From contig JAUJYZ010000680.1 of the NCBI GenBank assembly GCA_033675265.1, forward strand, positions 208,501 to 272,500: DNA of 64,000 nt, read 5' to 3'. Made by a program: the position numbers and the translations under genes. Under the pieces are notes generated by a model. The model did no database searches and was not told the DNA's origin. It worked only from the letters and a program-made list of their open reading frames with translations. The number at the start of each line of letters is the position of its first letter. The first letter of the stretch is position 1. Below, piece by piece: positions 26,534 through 40,789 of the stretch. Source of the DNA: Actinostola sp. cb2023 (lineage: Eukaryota > Cnidaria > Anthozoa > Actiniaria > Actinostolidae).

Positions 26534-29433
26534 AACTCATATCTATATTAATTACATTTTAGCGCTTTCGATTGTTGGTGAAATGTTCGGCGAATGCCAA
26601 TCGGAGAAAGCGATACAGATTCTTTGTTCTTTCTTTTGACAAATATTTCTTCCGATGGTCTTTTGCCTTGACGAATGCAAGAAGTTGTATCAATGGTAGT
26701 TATGTTTGTTCGCTACACAAACTGCGTGAGACTAGGCCAGAAGACAAAGCATTATCACTCGTGGAGACGGAATGATTAACAACAAAAATAGACGTTTAGT
26801 ATCGAATTTCTAATATGGACACTGAGAAAGAGTGGCTTTGACGTGTGTCGGAGCATCTTGTAGAGTATTGCATTGCTAATATTGTGCAAATAAAGAGGCT
26901 GACCGACTAGAAATAGGCGAAACAGCTTGTGACAACTTATTGATCGAATTTCACTCAAGGGCCCGCATTGTTATCGGAATACTGAGCCGCGAGTATAAGC
27001 CATCAGTAGCTGCAATTAGCCAGTAGTAAAGTTAATGACAAGGTATTTTTCTTCAAAGAGTCACAACCTTTACTGTCATCCATCTCTCTTGTGACTTTTC
27101 AAATTCATAAACGCAGTGTGGCTTGTCAAACAACGCAGACACAGGAATGTAAAGAGAGTCTCTGTTCGCGCCCTTCAGCTCGCCGCTCTTGTCTCTCTCG
27201 TCCAACACCCGCGATTGGCCTTGCCTCTTTTTTATTATCAAGTTTTATTATTGTTTATATAGCAGACAAAAGCAAAGAAACATCACGGGGACCTTAACTT
27301 TATTAACTAAAGACCGTGTATCGATTAATTCAACCTTTTGGGCCTTGCAATGTAAACAGTTTCTTTTGAATTCGCTTGTACGGGCCACAAAGGGCTGTTA
27401 TTAGCTGAACTAGAGGCGCCGTCCCGCCGATTTAGTTTATTAATCATTTTATGTCGTTTTATTAGCCATACAATGAAGTTCGTGTGCGTGAGATACGAGT
27501 GGAATTAGCCTGGTTTTGCTGCAACAGTTTGTCCCCTGGTTTGTATACGCGCTCGTTTAGCCTGGAACTGAATGACGAAGGCGTTTCCGGATTTGTGATT
27601 TAAGAGTCGGTGTAATGTCCATATGAACGACTCTAGCACGAGAACCATACTTCAAAACGATTTGAATATTCAGTATTGACTGAAGTGTACTTCATTGCAA
27701 CAGAATAAGTGTTTACCACAAGATTTAGCCTGCCGTTCAGACACTTCATACATGTCTTTTTTTCAAAGCCAGCTCTCATGTCTTGGAGTGTCTCATTATG
27801 CGATATCGATAGCACAGTATTGTTGTCATTGTAATAGATAGAACTAAAAACAAGAACTACAAGTACAGTTCTTGAAATGCTTAGGAGCTAGGACTGCTGT
27901 CCGCCGGCATCCTCTGTCGTGCGTTAATTACAGTTAAACCTTGGCCAAAAGCTAACAAAGATTGCTTTAATTACTTGGGATCACATTTCAATGCACAGAA
28001 TTCAATGACGAGCTCGTGTCAGTTTTTGAAGCGTTAACTGTTTGTTTTCTACCGTCATCGGTAAAGAATTTACTAACATGTCCATTCCTGAAGTCACGAG
28101 AGCCCAAGAAATCGAAAGAGGAGCAATGTGCCTCTTCCCGGTTCTGAAGGATCTGTGACAGGCCTTCCACATTAAGATGCTCATGCACTTTTCAACCTTT
28201 GTTGGTCACTGGGTTCAGATTCATCAATCAGTATTCAAACGTCTAAAAGTACGACAGTGTGTCATTCATACAGCTTCGACTCTTTTAGAGTTCAACTATT
28301 CGATGTCAAAACATCCACGAAGTGATATAAAGTCTTTGTAAGGTTCCAAAATGGGTGCAGCTTTTTTCTGGGTCTTGGAAACTACAACATGTCAGGTTTC
28401 AAAAAGAGCGGTACCTCCAAAGACCTACACGTCAAACTGACAAACTTTGTAAAACTTTGAGATATTAAATTAAAAAATACACCAAGAGGTCAACTTCAAT
28501 TTGGGTCTAATCGTCGCTCATTAATTTGAACGGTTAAACGTGGGGTCTATGTATTTACCCTTGACAGAAAATGCTCCTATATATCTAATATGTAACCATG
28601 AACACACCAAGAGCTCTAGCTCTACAATTGTTAGTGGGATACAAGGATTGCCTGACACTATTGTATGAACTGGTGATAGGTTTTTGCACAGCCTCGATCT
28701 CTTAAAATGTTTACACTGTTTAAGGATTTAGAAGATGTTAGATTAATTCAGGCCCGTCACCTCGCGCGAACTTTACTCATTCGTAACCGAACTGCTGAAC
28801 AGACGGCCGGCACCAGACCAGTAGTTTGGTTTGTTGCTCTGGAAGACACTGCATGGTCGGTGAACAAGAAAAGAGCGAACTTTTCTACAACCAAACAGAA
28901 AGCGTACTCGTTCAAAACAATAAACTGAGCACAATAAAAAAGAAAATACAAAAAACAGATTTTAGTGCAATTGATGTACAAAAGATGTATTAACTTCAGT
29001 TGATAGAATTAAAATTTACAGCAGTTTTCGATGTTACATGACCTTGTTTAGGCTAGTAGGATTAACAAATACTCCCGAAAAGCAGGCTTCACTACTCAGA
29101 TTATGGCTAACTACCGAAGCGTTGAAGTCAAGCTACACTGAAAACTGAGATGAGACCTCAGTCCAATTAATATGACTCCATGGCAATCGCGGAGAACTGT
29201 TGAATGTGAAATGAAGTGTCTGGTTTGCGGTTGAAAGTAAAGATTAGAGTATATCATCTGGGTTTACATTTGAAGCCACAAATGAACCATTAATTTATAT
29301 ATCAGGTATTTGCAATTAGACATTAATTCAACCATATCTTTGTAACAAACAAAATCACACGAACAGAAAGTTTGACTGGCTTTCTTCAATCGAGATGACC
29401 AAGTGTTTTTGGCGAATTTGACAATTTCAAAAT

Positions 29434-29440
29434 ATCTATA

Positions 29441-29507
<67 letters not shown>

Positions 29508-29533
29508 TTATTTATTTCGTTTATTTATTTATT
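29434..29533. repeat. TCTA then TTTA tetranucleotide microsatellite
   Basis: About 17-18 TCTA units followed by a few TTTA units. Confidence 0.9.
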
Positions 29534-32500
29534 CGTTGGCGGTATTACTCTCCAATGAAAAATTCAGTAATTTTGATAACTTTATTCTAATCCCTTTTTA
29601 TTCAGGTTTTACCAAACAACAGTACCAGCATTATTCATCCAAACACACGTTCAATATCAAATTTGCACGAAATCTCCAATTTCAAACATGTACACCCTGC
29701 AACCTCTCAAAAGATTCAACCAAGAAATTGCACTCTCCTTTCGTTAGCTAGCGTTATCATTACTTAATATTTGTTTACTGAATTATCCCATTTGATGATG
29801 TTTTTTCGGTTTCTATCAAACAGTAGCACCAGTTTTCTTCCTGACACCAATAATTGAATAAGTACAAGTTCCAGGTCATATTTGCACGAAATCTCCAATT
29901 TCAAACATTTTCACATTTTCACTCTCAAAACCTTGCAGATTCAACAAAGAAACTTCATTTTCCTCTAATGCAACTTATTTTAGCCCCCTTTTAACAGAAA
30001 CCCGGGAGCAGAAAAGAGCCGAAAACGAACACAAAGGAGGATGTTTTGTCGTAAATGTGTGAAATACTTGCACAAGACCTGCATCTCAAATCACGTGGCA
30101 AATCACTCCTTCACCGATTCACTATCTCAGTTCGGTTGTTACGTGGCTTCCAGCTGAGATAGTTTACAAGATGCTGCCTTCTCTTTTGAGCCTAATTAAC
30201 GGCCATTCTTAACTTTAATTATTAAAGAAGGGATTTATCTCGATTTAGCGGGGAAAATGATAAAATGGTCGAAGAGGTTGTGGTCCGCCGCGACTTGCTT
30301 ATCTGAGTCGAGGCAGGGCTGATTTACATTTATCGATTCTGATTGATAGACCGCCGCATCAACTTCATTTTATGACAGAGAAATTCACGTAGTTTCAAGC
30401 GTTTTTTCCGATAAATTTAGTTGTTTATATTTTACTAGGTTTCTGGCGGCAAAATTCAGCCAAAAGTACCGACAATTTCAAAGACTAAAGACTAGAACTG
30501 AAGCTCATCGTTTTCTGAATCTGAAAACTCGAAACAAACACATTTGTTTTGATTTGAGTATTAACTTTAAATTACGTGATAAACACAATCTAATTTGATT
30601 TCAAAGTATATATACACTGAAACTCTAAATTACCGCCAAATTCGTTTCTATGCCCGGTTGTAGGACAAAGCGTGAACAAACAGAACTAAGATTTAGGGCG
30701 GGAAGACTTTTGAGAATCCACTCACCGGCTGTGAGGGCAACAACGTTTCTAGCTGTTGTCGCTGTCTACCACCACCACATCACACATTCAAAACACAACA
30801 ATGACTGAACCCTCAAAAGCACTAGAAGTACTTTTACACATTTTCTTATTCTTTCCTAAGTCAGATACTAATCCTGTTAAGGATAAGACAGTGTCGAATA
30901 GTGTGTGTGTATAGTAGAGTTACTTAGGCTCAAGGGAGCTTCAGAGCAAGAATTAACTAGTAATCAGTTTGAATATAAAAAGGATTGGCAATAAGAAGTC
31001 TTTGGACCTAAAAGGCTTAAAAGAGACGATTTCTAATTCATAATTTCCGATGTGTGACCTATAGATGTGGATAATAAACAGCCAGCGTTGCTCCACCTTG
31101 TTTCACTGTGCTTTGAAAGGCGATTCACGTTCGTTCTTCATTAATTAATCACATCAAAATAACTTAGAAATGCTATTTCTAAAGCTCCAGAACCGCAATT
31201 CAAAAGCACAAACGATCTGTCCTATTTTTTCAAATGTTGGCAAAGAATGGCCGCGGAATTAGTTCAAGTACAACTGAAATGGATGACGCTGGGTGGATCG
31301 ACCACATATCGGCGCGGAAGCTCCGGCTTTCGTTGTGGTGGCTGCATGTGTTACGTAGATGCTTGGAAGAAACATACACCGATATTGAAAACTTTTGCGG
31401 CGAAAACTGTCGCTAAAATCAACATCACGTACGCTCGACAGGTAACAGTAAGCCCTGAAAGTTGCAACAGTTATAGTAACTTGGAAGTATACGTGCAGAA
31501 AAAACATGCACCGCGAACATCGACATGAACCGGAATATATGGTATACTTAGTTAATTCTACCGTACTTCGCTGATTTGATACACAAATGTCTCTCTTCGA
31601 GGTTTGTTTATTCAGTTACAGTAATATATTGCGCCGCTGAATCTTTCAGTTGTGAATCACATTTAATTTTATATTGAACTCATAATAGCCGGCTGTCGCC
31701 AAGTACAAAGCCAGATACAAAACCTATACCAGCCACAGATTATCAACAATAACTTCAATACTTAATTCTAAACACCTATATCTAACTAGGTTCCACTAGA
31801 TTATGGTGGTTTTTTTTTCTGAAACAGTTCGTAGAGTCTACGCTCCAGATATCCAAAGTAAACGATCTCAGTCTGAGTACATAGAGCCGTAGACGTAGGA
31901 TGCTCGGTGGAGTTAATTGTTCGGTAACAAAAGAAATTAAAAGATGTAGTTAGTACTTTTCACTTGAGGTAAATTACTTTATAATTATAATAGCAAAAGT
32001 ACGCGGGGTAGCGGCAAAGAAAAGCTGGGAATTCCTTGCTCTATAATAAAATGTGAGATGAATTTGTCGCGAAAATTTCCCCTTTTCCTGAGTGTAATTT
32101 TTGGAAAACACTATAGCCAGTCAAAATCGTCGAGAAAATTAGCTTTAATATACTTGCTAATTTATGAACAAAACGACGGACTCATCTATTTGATTTTCGA
32201 TGTTTTCCTAGTGCCGTCGGTAGCTCAAAGAATGCAATGACAATACACTAATGTATAGTACAATATTCCAATTGCTACATTTACTTTACGAGAAACTATT
32301 ACCACTGATTCGCCGTCGTTAATGTACGAGATAAACTGCGGGACCGAGACATTTTCTCTTTTATCACCAATAACTTGTTTCTTCACTCAGATTGGTTATC
32401 GGTCGGACTTTGTTTGAATTCGCCGCCCTGGAGGATTCTCAACTCTGTGCGAAGATATATGAAATAATGATGGTATACAGCAGCGTAGAGGATTTCGAAC

Positions 32501-35500
32501 AAGAAGATGAACTCAACACGACAGATTACATTGACATAGTTACGAACTCACTCATCAGAATAACAAAAAAAAAACTCTAAAAGAAATCTGTTGTGATTTA
32601 TGTTGACAGTACTTTAATAAGGACGTATTTAATTATCTATCAACTGCTAAAAGGTTCTATACAACGGCTTGTCGTCGGGAGCTCTGAGCTTTGAATTTAC
32701 TTCACGCGTTAGGTTTACTCAAGGACAACAAGCCAGTCTGGAAATACAATCAGCGTACATCCCAAAGTAAGTGAAGCCGAGCATTCTGCTCAAAATATAC
32801 TTCAGTTTCCACTGACAATGCAAAAGTGTCAATTTGATTTTGCTAACAATTAATATTGTTCAGCTTTGTGATAAAACCGGCACCTATTAATTTTCAGCCC
32901 ATCAACAAATCGACTTTCAATAATGTACTTTTGAACATGAATGCCGTCGATGTATCGGTTCCTCTGAGCTCGGATAAGTACTTTCCTCTCCAGCCAGACG
33001 AGCAGAAAAGAGGGCCTAGTCTAGCGAATGTAAAACTTCTCAAAACTGTATTTATTAGGCTTTGAAAACTTTGAACTGAGCAGTAAAACGATTACAAAAA
33101 GCGAGAGTTGGTGCCGTTGAATACCCAGGAATCTAATGATTGGCCACCCAGGAGGCATCTTCCATGTTGGCGTGTTCTCCAACAAGATTGACAACCAGAG
33201 TAGCCCGTCACATATGATTAACAAAAGGACAGTGATCTGAAATTAAAAAGTTATTAATTCTTTTAAAAGATCGCCGGAAAAGTCAACACTGCCATTGTCC
33301 AAACAATAAACCAATCTCTTCAAATTTGAAGTGAAAATGAAATGTCGGCATCTCACCGACAAAGTTCGGGCGCTTGGAAACTTCAATGACAAACGAACCT
33401 TGTTTATTAAAGCGATATGTTAGTTTTGCCACTTCTACGGGATTTGTTATGTATTATTCATTTCATTTAAGTTTCGATATATTGACTTAGGACGTTCATT
33501 CTTGACGTTTGGTTCACGGAGTGATTTATAATGAGTTAGAGTCGACTTTTGGTTTCTTCTTTAGTCCAACTGTCAAGCCGCAGGAGGGATTGCCCTTTTT
33601 AGGGGGAAACATGGCGTAGCCTTATGTTTGGCAGGAGTTTTAAACTCGCCTTAAATCCAACCATTTTACATTAAAGCGATTGTGTTAGAGTTGTCGTTGA
33701 TCAGGTGATTGAATTAGCTTTTCAATTTAAGACTTTGCGAAGTCCTTGGCTTTTAGTCCCTTAAACCATCACTTGACTCATCATCCATCGCCGATATTGA
33801 AGGATTTCCACATTCTTTTATGTAGCTAAAGTTTCGTGAAAACCCCGGGGTACTTGCCTAGCTAAATCTCTAAAGCACAAAGCCACTCAGCTAGAATAAA
33901 CAACTCGAGAGGTGAGGATGAAAACACGAAACTTTATTTAGACATTTTGGCTTCGATGTCCTGATTCAGTGGGAACTAACTCTGCTGCATCCCTTGGTGG
34001 ACCATCTCTGATTTCTCCGCCTAAAACTGTCGGATTAGTGAGATTATTGTTACTGACAAGTACGTAGCCATTTCGTGACCTTCAGTTAGAGTTTGTTGTA
34101 AAAGGCACTTTCTGTTTTCGCGACTAGTTTACAGAGATTAACCAAAGCGCAAAGTCCACAGCCTGACAATCCTGATGATGATACTCGGACTCGGCGACCA
34201 TTCAAATTTCCATCACGAGATTTCTGAGTAAACAATTCTTCTCTGTCTCGAAAGCAATTCATGTTAAGCCTGTTCTCGCAATGTTTTTCTGCACTTACAC
34301 TATCACAACAACTCGCAAAGTCGTTTCAGTGTACTTCCGTAATTTCATCAGATGAATAGCGCAGAGTGATTTGAGCGGGTCGCGTGTGCGTTATCAGTGA
34401 TTATTGCAATCAACCTCTCAACACTTAGAGTTATTTCGAATCTCTATCTCTACATTAGATCGTCTAGGGAAATGTCAGAATCTTACAATAGCGGAGACTT
34501 CATAAGCGATTATTGAACCCAGTTACAATAATAAAGTAACTCTTAGAAACTGTAAAGGTTACAGGCTCATGGGCTCGGCCCTTCTTGCATATGGTAGCTT
34601 CCTATCCCTCCGTCTTTAGCAGAAACGTTACATGATAAAGGTCTTTAGAAGAGAGAAATTGAGTGATATATGACCAAAGATTTGGTCTCTTAATTTGCTG
34701 AAAAGAAGCCCTACTTAAATCAGCAAGCTAACACGTTTCAGCAATTCCCTCTGAGAGGCAGGGTTCCACCCCAATGATTAATTCATTACTTAACTACTTT
34801 TACAGCAATGATGTAAGCTCACAAACAGTACAGTCAAGCTGTCGCTTCATTTATTTTATGGCTTAAAACCAAAGCCGTTTCATGTTATTGTGTCAAACGA
34901 AACGAAACTTTGGAATCCCTGACAGAATCCATGCGCGACATCGTCAACACGAGGACGATTGGTTTGCGTCCAAAACACATGCTCCAGCGGATTAAAAGCT
35001 TGGACCATTGACGAACGAACGCCTTTGCAGAGCTGTAAATTGGAATCGTTTAGTTACCCGGAGATCTCTGAAACACTAACGATTCAACGCGCGTCAGTTC
35101 CATGCGCCGGTACAATGAACCTCTGCAGCGCGCCGACTCTCTTGAAGACGGAAACAGCGAGTCAAACGTAAAGTACCGCACTGACTGACTGCTATCAAAA
35201 TGACTGTGTCAACACTGTTGAAAAACAAAGCTATAGCACTCTGTTATTGAGATAAAAGAGCGTACAATCCTAGAAGGAATGAAGAGTTTTGCCAAGCAGA
35301 GTTGTTTACAGTTTGTGCTATTTTCGTCCAACGTTTTATTCAATCATCTCAAATAAAAAGTGTGCGTTGATAGAACATGTTTACACGAACTTCAAACACT
35401 ATTAAAACACCATGACACATTTGATGAAGTTTTTCAACCAACATAAAAGACTTCCTCCTTGGTCAATGAAAAACAAAATGTCGGCGCCTTTGATCAACGA

Positions 35501-35506
35501 CAAAGA

Positions 35507-35525
35507 TGACGTCATTGTGACGTCA
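35507..35525. promoter_or_regulatory. pair of palindromic CRE sites
   Basis: TGACGTCA at 35507-35514 and again at 35518-35525, with starts 11 bases apart, about one helical turn. This full 8-mer is the CREB/ATF consensus. Function is inferred. Confidence 0.35.
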
Positions 35526-36424
35526 ATAACGCTCCCTGTGAGAGCTCGATGGAAACTTTTGAGCACCCATTACCGAATTTCTTACTAGTTTAAATAAACT
35601 TGACTGTTTTCTATTGATGTATTTTTTTACAGAAAAACACTAGACAATAAAAGTTTGACATCTGTAGAAAGTGACTTTTGCTTTGAGGAAACTGTATTAT
35701 GAATGAATAACGAAAATCGTGCACTTCAATTCTGAAAATTTGTAAGCTTTGATTTGCGCCTAATTTTTTTACAACATATTTGAATCAATGTTCAAAAATA
35801 TTAAAATATCTTCTTTCAGTTCTTCCAGAGTAGGACAAGTCACGGTGTTAATTCTGAAAGTTTTTAAACTTTAGTTTGGTAATAATTAGGTTTAATTTCA
35901 CCCACGAGAAGAATTGAAATTTACGGTATTTCGAAAAGAGGTGCTCAACTCTCCAATGCTTCAGTACTGAATCGAAGCACTAGAGGCAATTATACTACCT
36001 CGAGCAACTCAAACAAATATCTTTTCTTACAGTTCTATGTTGACATACATCAGCGATGCATCAAACTTTTTCGTCCTGACACTAATGAAGGAATGAAAAA
36101 AGAAATTAAAAAGTGCCAGTCTTCATTACCGGCAGTAATCAAGCGTCGTTGCTGATGTAATAGAGTATTCAAACTTAGACTAGGAAACCAGTTGCTATGA
36201 TAGGTATTCTAAACTCTGCTATCGAGTAACAGCCACGCTGCATTCCATTGCATTATACCCTTAGCAAAAGCCTGAAATATGCTGTAAACGAGACAAAATG
36301 GTTTGTCGTTCTGCAGCTTTGTCAATCAAGGTCCCTCGAAGATTTCAACAAGAAATAGTCGTGGATGTCATGGTGTGTGACTGAGATTTTCGTCCCATTT
36401 TGTGCTCACAAAAAAGCGAGGGAA

Positions 36425-36765
36425 TTAATTATAATAATTGCCCTATACCACTATGACGTCAAATCAAAACAATCTATTGTTTAAACGCTAAGGATCATGG
36501 TCGCTAGAGGGGGACAAAACAGCAACAACACAAAGGATTTCCCAAATAAATGTATTTTACAGATGGTCTGAAAGCGATAAAAGTCACCAAACACTGTGGT
36601 AAAGATTGTGGGAAAGTATCGATGAACATAATATCTGGAAACTAGCCAATTTGAAATCAAGCGAACCTCAGCAGAGCAGATTTAGTTCAAATTTCTATTG
36701 TTCTTCACGATTCTGTCCCCCTCATAAATAAGCCGTTACGTCATAATGGTATAGGGCAATTAAAA
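36425..36765. mobile_element. foldback element, partly overrun by an AT microsatellite
   Basis: TTGCCCTATACCACTATGACG near 36440 is repeated in inverse near 36735-36760 as CGTCATAATGGTATAGGGCAA. Further in, GAGGGGGACA (about 36507) pairs with TGTCCCCCTC (about 36714). It has no reading frame. Its right end passes straight into the AATTAAAATAAT array. Confidence 0.5.
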
Positions 36766-36984
36766 TAATAATTAAACTAATAATTAAAATAATAATTAAA
36801 ATAATAATTAAAATAATAATTAAAATAATAATTAAAATAATAATTAAAATAATAATTAAAATAATAATTAAAATAATAATTAAAATAATAATTAAAATAA
36901 TAATTAAAATAATAACTAAAATAATAATTAAAATAATAACTAAAATTAAAATTAAAATAATAATTAAAATAATAATTAAAATAA
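36759..36984. repeat. AATTAAAATAAT 12-bp array
   Basis: About 18 units of a 12-base AT-only repeat with a few C substitutions. The unit resembles the AT-rich tip of the adjacent foldback element. The 'isoleucine-leucine' open frame on the minus strand is an artefact. Confidence 0.9.
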
Positions 36985-37885
36985 TTTCAATTGTCAGTTG
37001 CCTCCATCTCAAGGCCTGGAATTGAAACAACGGCAAAGACAGATTTAATATCCACTGACTGATGTTGTATGTATCCTTTGCCTGAGAAAACAACCCTTTC
37101 CATCTCTTTTGCGGAGTGACCCCGGGGAGTGAACGAAAGGATGGCTGATTTCTCAGGCTATATATGTATCTGTGTACATCTTCAAGTCCAAACATGCAAT
37201 ACAAAATAAAATTCAGGCATGTGGTTTGGTCACTATCGATTCTGCAGTGAGTTATGACAGACTTGTTGAGAATATTAAATTTCATGCGTGCAGAAATGCA
37301 CCAGAAATGCAAGTGGCGCAGAATCAATTTTTACACCGACAAAAACGATGCATTTTTTCTTATAAATAAATTATGATGAAAACATACCTAAACGCATTCA
37401 AACATTCAGTCATATCACAGAATTCTAAGGTTACTAACAAGTGAGTTACGAGCTTAGCAAAGCTGGAAATATGCATTTATGCGTCACCTACGGGTCTTCA
37501 GTCAACACGGGAGTCAGACGACTCGTGTATGACTTGTGGATGATTAAACGAGACTGTCATTTAGTAAATACTATAAATTTCAGAAATATTTGATTATTTT
37601 TCATTACTGTAGCTCAGCATTCTTTAACTTTGTTGTGCTTCAGAGAACGTTTATTAACTTGGAATTATCAAGTACAGAAAATTCATAGATTAGGAATCTG
37701 TAGGACCTGCGAGAATCGCAAAACTATCAACAACTTCAAGATAATCTTTCAAATTTAAAATGAGGAAAGAATGTTTAGCAAATAAAAGAAACTAATAAAG
37801 AAACTGCAAATGTGTACATAAGATATTTAGGTTGAATTCTCATGGTTTTGAGTTTAATTTGTTTTTGTTTCTTGTTTCTTTATAT

Positions 37886-38379
37886 GTTCGTTTGTTCGTT
37901 TGTTCGTTTGTTCGTTTGTTCGTTTGTTCGTTTGTTCGTTTGTTCGTTTGTTCGTTTGTTCGTTTGTTCGTTTGTTCGTTTGTTCGTTTGTTCGTTTGTT
38001 CGTTTGTTCGTTTGTTCGTTTGTTCGTTTGTTCGTTTGTTCGTTTGTTCGTTTGTTCGTTTGTTCGTTTGTTCGTTTGTTCGTTTGTTCGTTTGTTCGTT
38101 TGTTCGTTTGTTCGTTTGTTCGTTTGTTCGTTTGTTCGTTTGTTCGTTTGTTCGTTTGTTCGTTTGTTCGTTTGTTCGTTTGTTCGTTTGTTCGTTTGTT
38201 CGTTTGTTCGTTTGTTCGTTTGTTCGTTTGTTCGTTTGTTCGTTTGTTCGTTTGTTCGTTTGTTCGTTTGTTCGTTTGTTCGTTTGTTCGTTTGTTCGTT
38301 TGTTCGTTTGTTCGTTTGTTCGTTTGTTCGTTTGTTCGTTTGTTCGTTTGTTCGTTTGTTTGTTCGTTTGTTCGTTTGT
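37886..38379. repeat. 494-bp octanucleotide array (GTTCGTTT)n
   Basis: About 62 near-perfect copies of an 8-base unit with one 4-base slip near 38360. Because 8 is not a multiple of 3, the same peptide appears in all plus-strand frames and another in all minus-strand frames. None is taken as coding. Confidence 0.95.
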
Positions 38380-38885
38380 AACCAGGCACAAGCACATTTA
38401 TAATGGAACCCGTTTTAAATTATATAACTCAATAAGCTGCCATTGGACGGACAAGACGCACTAAAAGGACTACCTTAATACCAGGTCTCGATTTTCAGAT
38501 CCATCCAGACCAACTACTGGTGCATTCTGTTATTATAATCAGCGGACAGACTGATGGCACTGTGCGTTTGTAGTTATCGGATATAAACAGGGATAAAAAG
38601 GAGAATATAATTCGTTAAAGGTGGGGTTGGCACTAGCTGGCGTTCCGTTTGAAGTGTATAATACGTACGCATTGACTATCGCTAAAGCGCACATCGCAAC
38701 ACGTGCCATACACGTCACACCGCGCATTGTGCGCTATTGTACATTTTGTGTGTCAACGTACATGCATCCAACATCGTATACGTACATATGCTATTTAATC
38801 CTTTAATCCTTTAATCATGATACTCTTAAAATAGTATAGTTATAACTATGCTAAGAGTGACAAATAAATAAATATATCAATTGAA

Positions 38886-39408
38886 TAAATATATCAATTG
38901 AATAAATTATAAATTATAAATTATGAATTATAAATTATAAATTATGAATTATAAATTATAAATTATGAATTATAAATTATAAATTATGAATTATAATTAT
39001 AAATTATGAATTATAAATTATAAATTATAAATTATAAATTATAAATTATGAATTATAAATTATAAATTATAAATTATAAATTATAAATTATAAAAATTAT
39101 AAATTATAAATTATATAAATTATAAATTATAAATTATAAATTATAAATTATAAATTATAAATTATAAATTATAAATTATTATAAATTATAAATTATAAAT
39201 TATAAATTATAAAAATTATAAATTATAAATTATAAATTATAAATTATAAATTATAAATTATAAATTATAAATTATAAATTATAAATTATAAATTATAAAT
39301 TATAAATTATAAATTATAAATTATAAATTATAAATTATAAATTATAAATTATAAATTATAAATTATAAATTATAAATTATAAATTATAAATTATAAATTA
39401 TAAATTAT
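38886..39408. repeat. ~520-bp heptanucleotide array (TTATAAA)n
   Basis: A nearly pure A/T 7-base repeat. The first part has a higher-order pattern in which a TTATGAA variant appears about every third unit. The rest is homogeneous with a few slips. Confidence 0.95.
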
Positions 39409-40684
39409 TTTATGATATTGTAGTTCCTACTAGGTTCTCGGGTACTGACGTTCTACATACTACAAAGAAAGAGCAGAGAACGCTAATCAAGACTGCTTGT
39501 ACTTGCGTCACTCGCTGTGAAAACCGTAATAATTTTTGTTATGCGAAAACGGGCTCCGGCGTAAACAGCACACAAGCGCTAGCATGCCTTCAGGCTCACT
39601 TTGTTTTTGTTTTTGTGGGGGAGGGGAGGGGAGGGGGACTAAAAAAACTGCAAGAAGGCAGGCTACACAAGCGCAAGCCGATGCACATAAAATTGAATCA
39701 ATAATTATGCTTGTGCTTGCGTCGGGCTCGTTTACACAATGACATATTATTGTTATTATTATTATTATTGTTATTATCATTATCATTGTGCAATATTTCC
39801 CAGTGAACTTTGCGTGCCGACTATGACGTCATAAGTACATTTGATGTCATAAGTAGGCGGCGAAATTTGGATTGGAGTGAACACTAGTAGAGCGTCTAGT
39901 TTACACTGAATTGAGGCTAAGGCTGAGCAAATGCATCTTTTGTCAAGGAGTACAGCGGTGACTAAACAACTGGAGTATTATTAGATTTAGCCATCTCGTA
40001 AATGGCGATCCTGTCTCTCCATACTACATGGCACTACACATGATTTGGAGGGACGTAAAAGAACCACTGAGGACGTAACAAACCCTGACCATGCATGACT
40101 AGCTTCAGTGACTGGCTCAAACAACTATCACACAGCTAACGTACTAACTTCTCTCATGATTGTAAGCCGCGCGGCTGCAGATTGCGCCTGATATTAATAG
40201 CTAGCGGTCTGACAACTAAAATAAATAGATTGTATAAAAGAGTATAGAGCATTTTTGTTTTTGCGCAACATCATGATCAGTCTTATCGTCATCATCTGAT
40301 CATCATCATCTTGCTACTGACAAGCTAGTAAAGTTATTCATCTCTATACTGATTGTACGCGATGTTATATACACATTCCTCCTGTTAAATCGAATAAAAT
40401 CAAATGAGATTTACTGGAACAGTGCCGTTATGTATATCCTTGATTATCTTTGGGGAATATTTCAAAAAATATCGATCACTTTTGAGTACGAGTTGAGTCG
40501 ATTGAAATTGATTGAGGGAACGTTGAAGTGCTTTTTAAAAAGATACCCATACACAGATAAAGTTCTTCTGAGCTGATCGTTTATAGCGCTAGAAAGAAAG
40601 GAGAACTGAAGAGAAAAAACATCTGACGGACCCAACTGGGAGTTGAGTTTATAGCCTAGCGATAACCAAGAACAACCAAAAGAT

Positions 40685-40789
40685 AGTCTCCCTCGCAGCC
40701 GTTTTTAGTGTCGCTCCACTCTCTTCGGTCCCTTCCACTCCGAAGGGAGTCGGGAGCGACCGCAACTAAAAACGGTTGCGAGGGAGACT
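40685..40789. mobile_element. 105-bp foldback MITE with 11-bp target duplication (Mutator-like)
   Basis: The arms begin AGTCTCCCTCGCAGCCG and match over 24 of 25 bases in inverse at the right end. AACCAAAAGAT stands exactly on both sides (40674-40684 and 40790-40800). A 9-11 bp duplication is typical of Mutator-like elements. No coding capacity. Confidence 0.8.

Noticed and set aside
31234..31528. 93-codon frame with RGSSGFRCGGCMCYVDAW
   Set aside because: Looks somewhat protein-like, but no known domain, no splice partners and an overlapping open frame on the other strand.
36722..37327. 201-codon minus-strand frame with an isoleucine/leucine-rich end
   Set aside because: Runs through the AATTAAAATAAT array; the remaining part has no domain and no splice support.
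37832..38464. Long overlapping open frames on both strands (repeats of VCSFVRLF and TNEQTNKR)
   Set aside because: Artefact of the 8-base microsatellite, which reads the same in every frame.
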